A DNA stretch of 64,000 nt from Candidatus Thalassolituus haligoni (GTDB lineage: Bacteria; Pseudomonadota; Gammaproteobacteria; Pseudomonadales; Oceanobacteraceae). The notes under the pieces were generated by a model, which worked only from the letters and a program-made list of their open reading frames with translations, ran no database searches and was not told the origin of the DNA. How positions within the stretch are numbered: the stretch's first letter is position 1; the number at the start of each line of letters is the position of its first letter. The stretch is from positions 3,138,001-3,202,000 of the forward strand of contig NZ_CP139482.1 of NCBI RefSeq assembly GCF_041222825.1, read 5' to 3'. The translations under genes were made by a program, and so were the position numbers. Below are positions 1 to 7,685 of the stretch, in pieces.

Positions 1-1
1 T

Positions 2-457
2 TTTGGTGAAGGGAACGCCCGTTTGCCATTGCCCAATATGCTGATGATGGATCGCGTCACCAACATCAGCAACGAAGGCGGAAACTATGGTAAAGGTGAA
101 ATTGTTGCCGAACTGGATATAGATCCAGCACTGTGGTTTTTTGATTGCCACTTTGAAAGCGACCCGGTGATGCCAGGCTGTCTCGGACTCGACGCCATGT
201 GGCAATTGGTAGGCTTCTACCTCGGCTGGCGCGGCAACCCAGGCCGAGGCCGAGCACTGGGTAGCGGAGAAGTCAAATTTCGCGGACAAGTCTTGCCGAC
301 CGCTAAAAAAGTAACTTATCGCATTAGCATCAAACGCGTGATGGAACAGAAACTGGTCATGGGCATTGCCGACGCCAGTATGGAAGTTGATGGTCGTGAA
401 ATTTACACCGCCAAGGATCTTCGCGTTGGCTTGTTTACGTCAACAGAAAATTTCTGA
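2..457 (+). CDS. fabA: 3-hydroxydecanoyl-ACP dehydratase/isomerase FabA, 5' end cut by the window edge
   Basis: FabA dehydrates 3-hydroxydecanoyl-ACP and isomerises the trans-2 product to cis-3, the branch point of anaerobic unsaturated fatty acid synthesis in the cytoplasm. The frame is open from base 2, and its first residues ([18 protein letters not shown]) already match the E. coli protein a little inside its N-terminus, so roughly 20 residues lie before the window. A TTG at 23 is therefore not the start. The active-site block [19 protein letters not shown] carries the catalytic His and Asp, and [16 protein letters not shown] follows. The C-terminus is complete at 457. The usual partner fabB does not follow; the next gene is convergent. 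Identification is secure. Confidence 0.97.
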   Translation, partial: FGEGNARLPLPNMLMMDRVTNISNEGGNYGKGEIVAELDIDPALWFFDCHFESDPVMPGCLGLDAMWQLVGFYLGWRGNPGRGRALGSGEVKFRGQVLPTAKKVTYRISIKRVMEQKLVMGIADASMEVDGREIYTAKDLRVGLFTSTENF

Positions 458-483
458 CAAAACCTTATCCAGCGCAATATTGC

Positions 484-511
484 GGTGTATTACGCCTGAG
501 GCTAATACACC
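484..511. repeat. REP-like palindrome between convergent genes
   Basis: A perfect 9-bp inverted repeat, GGTGTATTA (484-492) and TAATACACC (503-511), encloses an inner GCC/GGC pair. A second partial copy of the left arm (ggtgtattacgc) lies near 564-576. It sits between the 3' ends of fabA and the EPS operon, so it may act as a bidirectional terminator, but it lacks a run of T. Similar GTATTACGC-type palindromes are dispersed in many proteobacterial genomes. Confidence 0.55.
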
Positions 512-597
512 CTACCAAGAACCTCCTACCAATTGTAGCGCTCTTCAGCGCTAAAATTTGCGGCGGTGTATTACGCTTGGCGGCGCTTTGTTAACAG

Positions 598-1233
598 CTA
601 ACGACAAAATTTCCCAATCTTGTTCCATGGTAACTTGGCACAGAGTAAATACAGCTTGTCAGTATGTTTGGCAGCCTGAACAGCCCGGCTGAATGTATTA
701 CCACCCGGTAATTGGACCTGTTGTAAAATCCAGCCCTGCTGATCAATACGAAGCTTATCCCACGCCAGAAAAGCATACTGAAACAAATTAAGGTACAAGC
801 CGCGCTCATTAGGGGCTATTTGCATCAATTGATCCAAGCGATCCTGAATGCGCTTTGCAGGAGCATTGTAGGCGACCTCGGCAGCCAAAGCAGACAAGGG
901 ATAATAAGGCCAATCCGGGCGTAACCTTGCCGCAGAATCCCAATAAGCCGCCGAGCGCTCCAGCACTTCCGTTCTGACAGCACCTTCCAGCAGCATCCCT
1001 TGTTGATGAAAATATAGGCCCTGTGCCTCGTAGATATCCGGGATACCCAACACATCCAGATTTTCAGCCACATCCAGCCAAGCGTTATTACCAGAAGGAA
1101 AAACGTTTGTGCGCTCCCCCATTAGCACCAATGAATGTACAAACGACAGATACACACACATCGCAATAACAGGCACAGCAGGCAGCCAAAAGAAGCGACC
1201 GAACACGACCAACCAGACGGGCGTGTTCAGCAC
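598..1233 (-). CDS. Uncharacterised membrane-anchored protein at the end of a vps-like EPS operon (VpsP position)
   Basis: About 211 residues. I chose the GTG at 1233 because it lies 16 bp past the Wzc stop; upstream starts run into the Wzc gene. One hydrophobic segment (LPAVPVIAMCVYLSFVHSLV) near the N-terminus is followed by a soluble region rich in Trp, Tyr and Leu that resembles helical, TPR-like packing (WDSAARLRPDWPYYPLSALA). This suggests a periplasmic domain on a single membrane anchor. No catalytic motif is visible. By position after the priming enzyme, beta-barrel, Wza and Wzc genes it corresponds to vpsP of Vibrio cholerae, whose function is not settled. Assignment is by position only. 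Confidence 0.6.
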   Translation of the reverse strand: MLNTPVWLVVFGRFFWLPAVPVIAMCVYLSFVHSLVLMGERTNVFPSGNNAWLDVAENLDVLGIPDIYEAQGLYFHQQGMLLEGAVRTEVLERSAAYWDSAARLRPDWPYYPLSALAAEVAYNAPAKRIQDRLDQLMQIAPNERGLYLNLFQYAFLAWDKLRIDQQGWILQQVQLPGGNTFSRAVQAAKHTDKLYLLCAKLPWNKIGKFCR

Positions 1234-1249
1234 AGTAACAGCCCTGGAA

Positions 1250-3472
1250 TCAGGACTGTTTGTCGTTGGAGGTATAACCGTAGGCATCGTAATAACCTGC
1301 ATAGTAGCCATAGCCACTGTAACGAGCCTCTTTATTGACATCCAGCTGGTTCAGCAACACACCAAATATCCGTGCATTCGACTCATCCAGCTTGGTCAAA
1401 CTGCCTTTAACCCACTTATCCTTGGTTGCATCCGCTTTAACAACATACACAACGCCATCAACCAATGTTGAAAGATACAAAGCATCACTCACCAACCGCA
1501 TAGGTGCAGAGTCGATAATAATACGCTGATACCGGCCACGTAATGTATCCAGCAACTGTTCGAAATTCCGAGAACTCAACAGCTCCAGCGGATTCGGTGG
1601 AATTGGCCCGGATGGAATAACGTCGATATTCAGTTCTTCCATATGATGGATACATTCTTCCAAAGTATCCGGATACGCCACCGCATTCGACAAGCCTTTA
1701 CTGTTATGGGGCAAACCCAGCTTCTTCGCCATGGTCGGTCGACGCATATCCGCGTCAATCAACAGGGTCTTTTCCATTTGCCCATAGGCTTCAGCCAGGT
1801 TGGCAGAGGTTGTGGTTTTACCTTCTCCTGGTACGGAAGACGTCAACAGCACCACCTTGGACGAGTGCTCCAAACCAGCCAGGGTCAAGCTGGTACGCAA
1901 GGTTCGAACCGACTCAGAAAACCCGTGTAACGAATCATCTGAAAACGCCCGTACCAACCGCCCCTCTTCAAGACCCAGTTTTTCCAATACCGATTCTTCA
2001 ATCATCGGTAGCATACCCAGCAACGGCACTCCCAACTTACGATCGATGTCTTCTGCATTTTTGAGTGTGGCATCCAATGCATCCAGCAAAAACGCCAGGC
2101 CAACACCGAACATCAAACTGACCACCAACGCCAAGGCCACAACCAGCTTTTTATTCGGTTTAACTGGAATTTTTGGTAAAACTGCGGGATCGGAAATACG
2201 TGCGTTCGCTGTTTGCAAATCACCTGTTTCGGTGGTTTCACGAATACGGTTAAAAAAGGTTTCGTACATGGTACGATTAGCACTCACTTCGCGCGTGTAT
2301 TCGTTTAGCGCGAATTCCGTACGGTTCAAATTACGCACGTCCTTGATTTTATCTGCCAGTGCTTTTTCCAGCGCAGCTTCCTTGATTTTGGCCGAGGAAT
2401 ATTCTTTCTCGATACCTGTTGCGATACGTTTCATTTGTGTTGCGACCGAATCTCGTACCGCATCCAGATCGGATTGCGCCGCAATCATCTTGGGGTGTTT
2501 GGCACCGTAACGTTTGGAAAGCTCGGATACTTTTAATTCGGCATTGGTTTCATTCTCACGCAGCCGCACCACCAGCGGATTACTGAGAATCACAGGAAAA
2601 CTGCTCAAACTGTTGTAGCTGCGATCGGTCAAAGAGTTAAGCTGCCGATAAACCGTTTCTGCTTCCAGGCGCTTGGAGCTGGCATCCACCAGACGCTCGG
2701 TAATTTCATCCAGTTGCTTGGACACCAGGGTATCAACACCAGCAACATCAATAATATCGTTGGCCTCACGATAATTCTGCAACTTGTGTTCTGAGTCTTC
2801 CAATCGCTCTTTCAGGCCACCCAAACGTTCCGACAACCAGGCAGCCGCCTGCTGAGTCAGCCCAACACGGGCTTCCAGTTGCGATTGAATATACGCAGTC
2901 GCCATCGCATCGGATGCAACCCGAGCCAATTCTGGATCACGACTCTCAACAGAAATTTTCACCAACTGGGTTTTACGCAACGGATCTATTGAAACGGCTT
3001 GCCAAAATGTATCAACAGTAGCAGCTAGAATATCGGCATCGGTTGGCGGTTCGCTTTCACCAAAGATGTACTCCTTGATGGAAAACGATTTTTTGTTTGC
3101 CGGGTGATACGGATTAAATTCTGGGGTTTTTATCAAGTTCAGTTTGAGTGCGACCCGCTTGGCTAATTCACGGGACTTCAGAATTTCAAACTGAGTCTGG
3201 AGGTATTCCGAAGACTGCCCACCCAAACCATACACTTCTTCGATAGACAGAATCTTGGCCTCTTCCGCCTCAATCAACAAAGTGGTTGTGGCCCTGTAAA
3301 TAGGTGTCATCGACATCACCACCAAAACCGCAATCAGGGTAGCCACTGCGCTAAGAGCAATAATCTTGGTCAAATGGCGGCGAAATACATGCCAGTAATG
3401 CATCAAGTCGATCACTTCGACCGACTGCGATGCTGAAGAGCCAAACCCTGGTGTTCTCTCATTCATATTCAT
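1250..3472 (-). CDS. Wzc/VpsO-type polysaccharide co-polymerase with tyrosine autokinase domain
   Basis: The 740-residue protein is a chain-length determinant fused to a bacterial tyrosine kinase in the inner membrane. It controls polymer length and export with Wza and Wzy. In order: an N-terminal Wzz domain with a transmembrane helix (about 35-55), a long periplasmic coiled-coil region, a second helix (about 440-460), then the cytoplasmic BY-kinase with Walker A SSVPGEGKTTTS (about 550), Walker A' LLIDADMRRP and a later IIIDSAP. The C-terminus carries a tyrosine cluster (YSGYGYYAGYYDAYGY) typical of the autophosphorylation tail. It starts 7 bp after the Wza gene. The family call is secure; the symbol is left open because Wzc, VpsO and EpsB names are used interchangeably. 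Confidence 0.93.
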   Translation of the reverse strand: MNMNERTPGFGSSASQSVEVIDLMHYWHVFRRHLTKIIALSAVATLIAVLVVMSMTPIYRATTTLLIEAEEAKILSIEEVYGLGGQSSEYLQTQFEILKSRELAKRVALKLNLIKTPEFNPYHPANKKSFSIKEYIFGESEPPTDADILAATVDTFWQAVSIDPLRKTQLVKISVESRDPELARVASDAMATAYIQSQLEARVGLTQQAAAWLSERLGGLKERLEDSEHKLQNYREANDIIDVAGVDTLVSKQLDEITERLVDASSKRLEAETVYRQLNSLTDRSYNSLSSFPVILSNPLVVRLRENETNAELKVSELSKRYGAKHPKMIAAQSDLDAVRDSVATQMKRIATGIEKEYSSAKIKEAALEKALADKIKDVRNLNRTEFALNEYTREVSANRTMYETFFNRIRETTETGDLQTANARISDPAVLPKIPVKPNKKLVVALALVVSLMFGVGLAFLLDALDATLKNAEDIDRKLGVPLLGMLPMIEESVLEKLGLEEGRLVRAFSDDSLHGFSESVRTLRTSLTLAGLEHSSKVVLLTSSVPGEGKTTTSANLAEAYGQMEKTLLIDADMRRPTMAKKLGLPHNSKGLSNAVAYPDTLEECIHHMEELNIDVIPSGPIPPNPLELLSSRNFEQLLDTLRGRYQRIIIDSAPMRLVSDALYLSTLVDGVVYVVKADATKDKWVKGSLTKLDESNARIFGVLLNQLDVNKEARYSGYGYYAGYYDAYGYTSNDKQS

Positions 3473-3479
3473 AAATCAA

Positions 3480-4031
3480 TCAGAAGAAACTCTGCTCCAC
3501 AGTAATCACATCACCAGGCTGAACTACGTCGTAAAGCTTCACCGTCTTCTTCTCCTTACTGCGTTTCGCATCTTCAGCAATAGATTCATAGGGGCTCTGG
3601 TCGTGCATCACAAAAATTTTGCCTTTCGAAGCCCGCTCAGTAAAACCACCAGCAATAGAAATCGCCTTGTCGACAGTCAGCCCCGGATGAAACGCATAAT
3701 TTCCAGGTTTTACTACTTCTCCGGTTACATAAAAAGGGCGATATTCAACGATGGATACCGTAACACTGGGATCGAGTAAATAAGGCCCCTTCAGACGCTC
3801 AACAAGACGCACCTCCAGTTCCTTCGGGCTTAACCCAGCAACGGTGACATCACCCAACAAAGGAAAAGAAATATCACCAGACAAGCCAATACGCACGTCC
3901 AGACTCAGGTCAGGTTCGTCGTATACACTGATCTGTATGAGGTCACCAGCACCCAAACGGTACTGATTGGGGTTCGCTAATGCAGCGAAAGAGAGACAAT
4001 ACACAATAAACAGGCCGAACAACCGCAGCAT
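3480..4031 (-). CDS. Wza/VpsN-type polysaccharide export protein (SLBB domains)
   Basis: About 183 residues. The ATG at 4031 is preferred over longer reading because it opens a clean signal peptide (MLRLFGLFIVYCLSFAALA) with AGGA upstream. The mature protein begins with the polysaccharide export motif YRLGAGDLIQISVYDEPDLS, followed by SLBB-type segments (YVTGEVVKPGNYAFHPGLTV). The family forms outer-membrane or periplasmic export channels. It is shorter than E. coli Wza (about 380) and has no lipobox Cys, as in short Wza-like proteins that probably act together with a separate outer-membrane beta-barrel; such a barrel gene lies just upstream. Good confidence in family, moderate in the pore arrangement. 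Confidence 0.88.
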   Translation of the reverse strand: MLRLFGLFIVYCLSFAALANPNQYRLGAGDLIQISVYDEPDLSLDVRIGLSGDISFPLLGDVTVAGLSPKELEVRLVERLKGPYLLDPSVTVSIVEYRPFYVTGEVVKPGNYAFHPGLTVDKAISIAGGFTERASKGKIFVMHDQSPYESIAEDAKRSKEKKTVKLYDVVQPGDVITVEQSFF

Positions 4032-4113
4032 TAGGACATCCTGTAAACAACTAACCAAAAAAATCATCGGCCTGAAAACAGGCCGATGATCAATAAACGC
4101 AAGGCACAACAGC

Positions 4114-5304
4114 CTAGAACGCTAAATCTATACCTACCGACAAAACTTGCTTTTCATAGTCAAGACCCGTGCTATTTGAAGTACGCGATGCCTTTTCCAG
4201 ACCCGCTTTTACATCCAGTATTTTATTAGGAGAGTAAATACCCGTAACCCCCATAGTGGTGGTTTTGTCTTGACGATCGCTACCGCTATTATCCAGAACT
4301 ACAAAGTTATCCTTGTTTAACGACAGATTGGCTTTTAACGCCCACAGTGGCGAGAAGGTATGATCCCAAGTAATAGCAGTGTACTGGTTTGCATTGTAGC
4401 TACCCGGACCAGTGGTTTCGTTGGCTGACTCGCTGGTAGTGATATTCAGTACTGAGTAAGAACGCGGTGTCCAGGTAACGCCGGCTTCCCAGGCAAAGCG
4501 GCTATCACTATCAACGGTCGAGTGATCAAAATCACGCTTGGTGGTACCGATTTTGAAGTCACCGGTTGTTTTACTCGCGATATCCCAGCTGGCACCTGCC
4601 AGCAAGGTCATGATACTACCATCCTTATCGTCTTTGGCCTGATCCGTATCGTAAGCCAAACCTGAGCTGCGCACTTCAAACAACACCCGCGTTGTAGAAC
4701 TGACCTTCAGACCCAGTTCAGCCCCAACGGTGGTTTTATCGTAATTCAAGTCATCGGTAGCTGTCGGATTATTGGAATATTCCTTGTTATAGAGGGAACC
4801 GTAGACCGTGACATTAGCAAAGGCAGAATCAGCACCATAGGTATAGTCACCACCGAAGGTTGTATCCGTATATTCGCTTGGGTCGACAGTTGTTTGACCT
4901 TCCAGAGAACCAGAACCACGAGGGTCGTGACCTTTTTTCAAGGAGAAATCCAACCCTATCGCCTGGCGGGAAGTCATTTCAACATCCCCCCCCAGAGTCA
5001 GCAACTGATCAAGGTAGTTGTCGTCAGAGTCAGCATCGTAGGAAGCGCTCGTCAACTCATAATAGGCGTTTAACTGAGTGACGCCCATATCTGCCTTCAA
5101 CGCCACATTCGGGCGTATCGCCGTAATGCTAGAGCTGGTTTCGTCGTTTTCTTGCAGATAAATATTACTGTTATCACTGATGGATACTTCAACACCTGGC
5201 AACAAAGTCACCCCGCTTCCAAGCATGATCCCGTCCGGCTGAACTGCATACGCGGCCGTACTCACGGACGCCATTGCAAACAAAGGTAGCTGCCAAGCTT
5301 TCAT
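4114..5304 (-). CDS. Outer-membrane beta-barrel protein of the EPS operon (VpsM-like, BBP2 type)
   Basis: 396 residues with a signal peptide (MKAWQLPLFAMASVSTAAYA). It is a series of short amphipathic strands rich in Thr, Ser, Asp and aromatic residues, ending in LSVGIDLAF, the terminal Phe signature used by the BAM machinery. Such barrels occur between the priming transferase and Wza genes in vps-like operons (VpsM, EpsL family) and are thought to provide or support the outer-membrane exit for polymer. Nothing in the sequence shows enzymatic activity. The gene heads a tight cluster (gap to wza 82 bp, wza to wzc 7 bp) and has a 678-bp region upstream that probably holds its promoter. Confidence 0.8.
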   Translation of the reverse strand: MKAWQLPLFAMASVSTAAYAVQPDGIMLGSGVTLLPGVEVSISDNSNIYLQENDETSSSITAIRPNVALKADMGVTQLNAYYELTSASYDADSDDNYLDQLLTLGGDVEMTSRQAIGLDFSLKKGHDPRGSGSLEGQTTVDPSEYTDTTFGGDYTYGADSAFANVTVYGSLYNKEYSNNPTATDDLNYDKTTVGAELGLKVSSTTRVLFEVRSSGLAYDTDQAKDDKDGSIMTLLAGASWDIASKTTGDFKIGTTKRDFDHSTVDSDSRFAWEAGVTWTPRSYSVLNITTSESANETTGPGSYNANQYTAITWDHTFSPLWALKANLSLNKDNFVVLDNSGSDRQDKTTTMGVTGIYSPNKILDVKAGLEKASRTSNSTGLDYEKQVLSVGIDLAF

Positions 5305-5982
5305 ATCGATCCTCTCAATAACTGGCTGGTAAAAGTTTTACGTCTGCCAGAGTCTCTGGCGTCCAAAATTTGGGCAATTATGACCGTTACTTACAGAAAT
5401 TAACAGTACGGCAACTTTCTAATTGCCTCAAAAATGCATCATTGCGGTGAAATTTTCACCAAGTCATCCTGCAGGAAGCAAAGTCACCCTCTGAGACCTA
5501 CAAAGCTACCGACTAAACCGGCAGGCATCCAGCTAACCGCAAAGATCCAGGAACACTCCAAGGCCAGCATCGGCAAGCTGGGACTAACATACCCTTGCAA
5601 TCTGCTACCGCGCCACAACAACAGAACCAATCAGGTAAGAAGCGTGCCCAATCCCGACAAAACATCAGCCTCGCGGCATAGCCTTTACAAATCACGGTAC
5701 AACCTGAGGAAGATTACACTCAGGATATGAATAAAACATGAATTACAAGCAGCTAAAATTACAAGTAATAATCATTCGTAAATTTATAAAATAACCAAAA
5801 AAACGAAGTTTGAACCGGCACCATGCCATTTCACTATATTCACACTGAGACTGACTACCTCGAGACCATCTAGATAATGATTATCTCTACAATCATCCTA
5901 TTATCCCTGCCTAGTACTTCATCGAACCATACTTATTCAAACCATACTTATTCAAACCAAGGTCACTCTACTCAGACAAATA
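5305..5982. other. 678-bp gene-free region between priming-transferase gene and beta-barrel gene
   Basis: No convincing coding frame. It contains a 13-bp palindrome GATAATGATTATC (5873-5885) that resembles part of a Fur box, and 2.3 copies of the 15-bp direct repeat AACCATACTTATTCA (5925-5959). Since the two flanking genes point the same way (minus), the stretch near 5305-5450 probably carries the promoter of the beta-barrel/wza/wzc genes. I cannot place it exactly. Confidence 0.5.
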
Positions 5983-7386
5983 TTAGTGAACGTGACTTCC
6001 AGTAAAACCTTTGAAAAAGGTTAAAAATACAATTTTAACGTCCATCCACAACGACCAATTACGAATATATTCCAAGTCATAATCCACCCGGCCAGACATT
6101 TTATCCAGGGTATCCGTCTCACCTCGGTAACCATTAATCTGGGCCCAACCGGTGATTCCTGGTTTGACCTTGTGCCGCAACATGTAGTAGGGGATCAGTT
6201 TGCGGTATTCCTCATTGTGTGCAACCGCGTGCGGTCTGGGGCCAACCACAGACATACGCCCTTGCAACACATTAATAAACTGGGGTAGTTCATCCAGAGA
6301 GGTTTTGCGAATAAACGCTCCTACTGGAGTAATCCGGGCGTCGCCCTTGCGCGCCTGAACAACTTTGTCAGAGTTTTCCATCACACTCATGCTTCTGAAC
6401 TTCCACACCTGAATTTTCCGCCCATCCAGCCCGTAACGGTACTGTTTAAAGATAACCGGCCCAGGGGAAGTAAACTTTATCGCCGCAGCAATCACCAACA
6501 TCGGCAAGGTAATCACACTTAGCACCCCCACCGAAAAAACAACATCAAACAGACGCTTAAGCACGTCATTAAAGCCAAATATCGGTGTATCGTAAACACT
6601 AATGGTTTGCATATTCCCCACTTCGCTAAGTCGGGCGTGAATAAGATTAAATGTGAAAAAATCTGGAATCAAATGTACCGATGCCGTCGTGTCGCCACAG
6701 TGCTGCAAAATCTCATCAATACGCTTTTGAGCTTTGAGTGGTAACGCCAGAAAAATAACTTCAAATTCACCATTCTGTGTTCTACTTATTAGCTCGGCAA
6801 TTTGCCCTTCCAGAACAATATCCGGGTATTCTTCCAGCACCCTATTATTGTTACGATCATCAAAAAAGCCGCCAAACACATAGCCCAACTCCGGGGCCGA
6901 CTCCAGCTGGTGCTGCATTGCCAAAGCGCATTCGTTTACCCCAACAATTGCGGTCCGTCGAGTATTGATCCCCTTGGCACGCAAATAGCCCAGTAAACGG
7001 CCAAAGCCAAAACGCCATAACATCATCGACACCGCCACCGACAGCATCCAGCCCCCAGTAACTACCCTGGAGAAATCCGATGTTACCTTGGCAAAAAAGG
7101 CCAACGCCGTCAGCCCAACACACACCAACACCCAAGCTGACCCCGCCACAGAGAGAATATGCAGAGCAGAGGTACCACGCCAGGATCGGTATACTCCGAA
7201 CAACTCGGCGATTAACAGATAGGAAATAGACGACAACAAACCAGCAGAAAAATAAATAAACGACATTGGCTGTCCGTAGGCCCACAAACACAATGGCAAC
7301 AACCCCAGAATCAGCACGATATCCAACAAGCGAAACAAGGCACCGTAGGTATTTTGATGAGATCGAATCATTCCCTGAGTAATCAT
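5983..7386 (-). CDS. wcaJ: Undecaprenyl-phosphate sugar phosphotransferase (WcaJ/VpsL type)
   Basis: A 467-residue polyprenyl-phosphate hexose-1-phosphate transferase that starts repeat-unit synthesis by loading a sugar phosphate, usually glucose, on undecaprenyl phosphate at the inner membrane. The N-terminal half has four to five hydrophobic helices, followed by a Rossmann-like CoA-binding-type segment (AIVGVNECALAMQHQL). The C-terminal bacterial sugar transferase domain has KRLFDVVFS, FKQYRYGLDGRKIQVWKFRS, DELPQFINVLQGRMSVVGPR and GITGWAQINGYRGET. These blocks are diagnostic. It is the first gene of a vpsLMNOP-like order. The sugar specificity is inferred, not visible. Confidence 0.93.
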   Translation of the reverse strand: MITQGMIRSHQNTYGALFRLLDIVLILGLLPLCLWAYGQPMSFIYFSAGLLSSISYLLIAELFGVYRSWRGTSALHILSVAGSAWVLVCVGLTALAFFAKVTSDFSRVVTGGWMLSVAVSMMLWRFGFGRLLGYLRAKGINTRRTAIVGVNECALAMQHQLESAPELGYVFGGFFDDRNNNRVLEEYPDIVLEGQIAELISRTQNGEFEVIFLALPLKAQKRIDEILQHCGDTTASVHLIPDFFTFNLIHARLSEVGNMQTISVYDTPIFGFNDVLKRLFDVVFSVGVLSVITLPMLVIAAAIKFTSPGPVIFKQYRYGLDGRKIQVWKFRSMSVMENSDKVVQARKGDARITPVGAFIRKTSLDELPQFINVLQGRMSVVGPRPHAVAHNEEYRKLIPYYMLRHKVKPGITGWAQINGYRGETDTLDKMSGRVDYDLEYIRNWSLWMDVKIVFLTFFKGFTGSHVH

Positions 7387-7448
7387 TTCACTTTTCTCTG
7401 TAACATCACGTAACCCAACTTGCGCAAATCTATCAGAACTGGTCTTTT

Positions 7449-7481
7449 GTAGCCACCTGCAATTAGTACATTCGTGGCTAC
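7449..7481 (-). other. Leader hairpin upstream of the priming-transferase gene
   Basis: A perfect 8-bp inverted repeat, GTAGCCAC and GTGGCTAC, is separated by 17 bases and lies 63-95 bp upstream of the wcaJ-type start codon, inside the predicted 5' leader. Its role is unknown. It does not match the RfaH ops/JUMPstart consensus well enough to be called one. Confidence 0.4.
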
Positions 7482-7580
7482 GATCAGGTATAAAAAAGAA
7501 GTTTGTGGCCTATGTCCAATCACCGCAAGACCAGCAAAATTATCCAGCCTACACTGCGAACTGTCTATCATTTTAAAAAA

Positions 7581-7608
7581 ATAATACACAGACTTTCAAA
7601 GCAGTCAA
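7581..7608 (-). promoter_or_regulatory. Sigma-70-like promoter for the vps-like operon
   Basis: On the minus strand, TTGACT (7603-7608) and TATTAT (7581-7586) are separated by 16 bp; each hexamer has five of six consensus bases. Transcription would begin near 7574 and leave a leader of about 190 bases before the ATG at 7386. The flanking gene (MBL-fold) ends at 7686, so the site is in a true intergenic space. Confidence 0.55.
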
Positions 7609-7685
7609 CTTTGTCACCAATGAGTATTTTTTTGTTATCTACAGATCACATTCATCATAACGACCAATTTATCGTCCTGTGTGTG

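Noticed and set aside
5434..5730. 98-codon plus-strand frame in the gap before the beta-barrel gene
   Set aside because: Low-complexity composition, no start signals, no family resemblance; judged a chance frame.
7440..7490. RfaH ops/JUMPstart element in the leader of the priming-transferase gene
   Set aside because: GGTGGCTAC resembles but does not match the GGCGGTAG core, and the context lacks the rest of JUMPstart.
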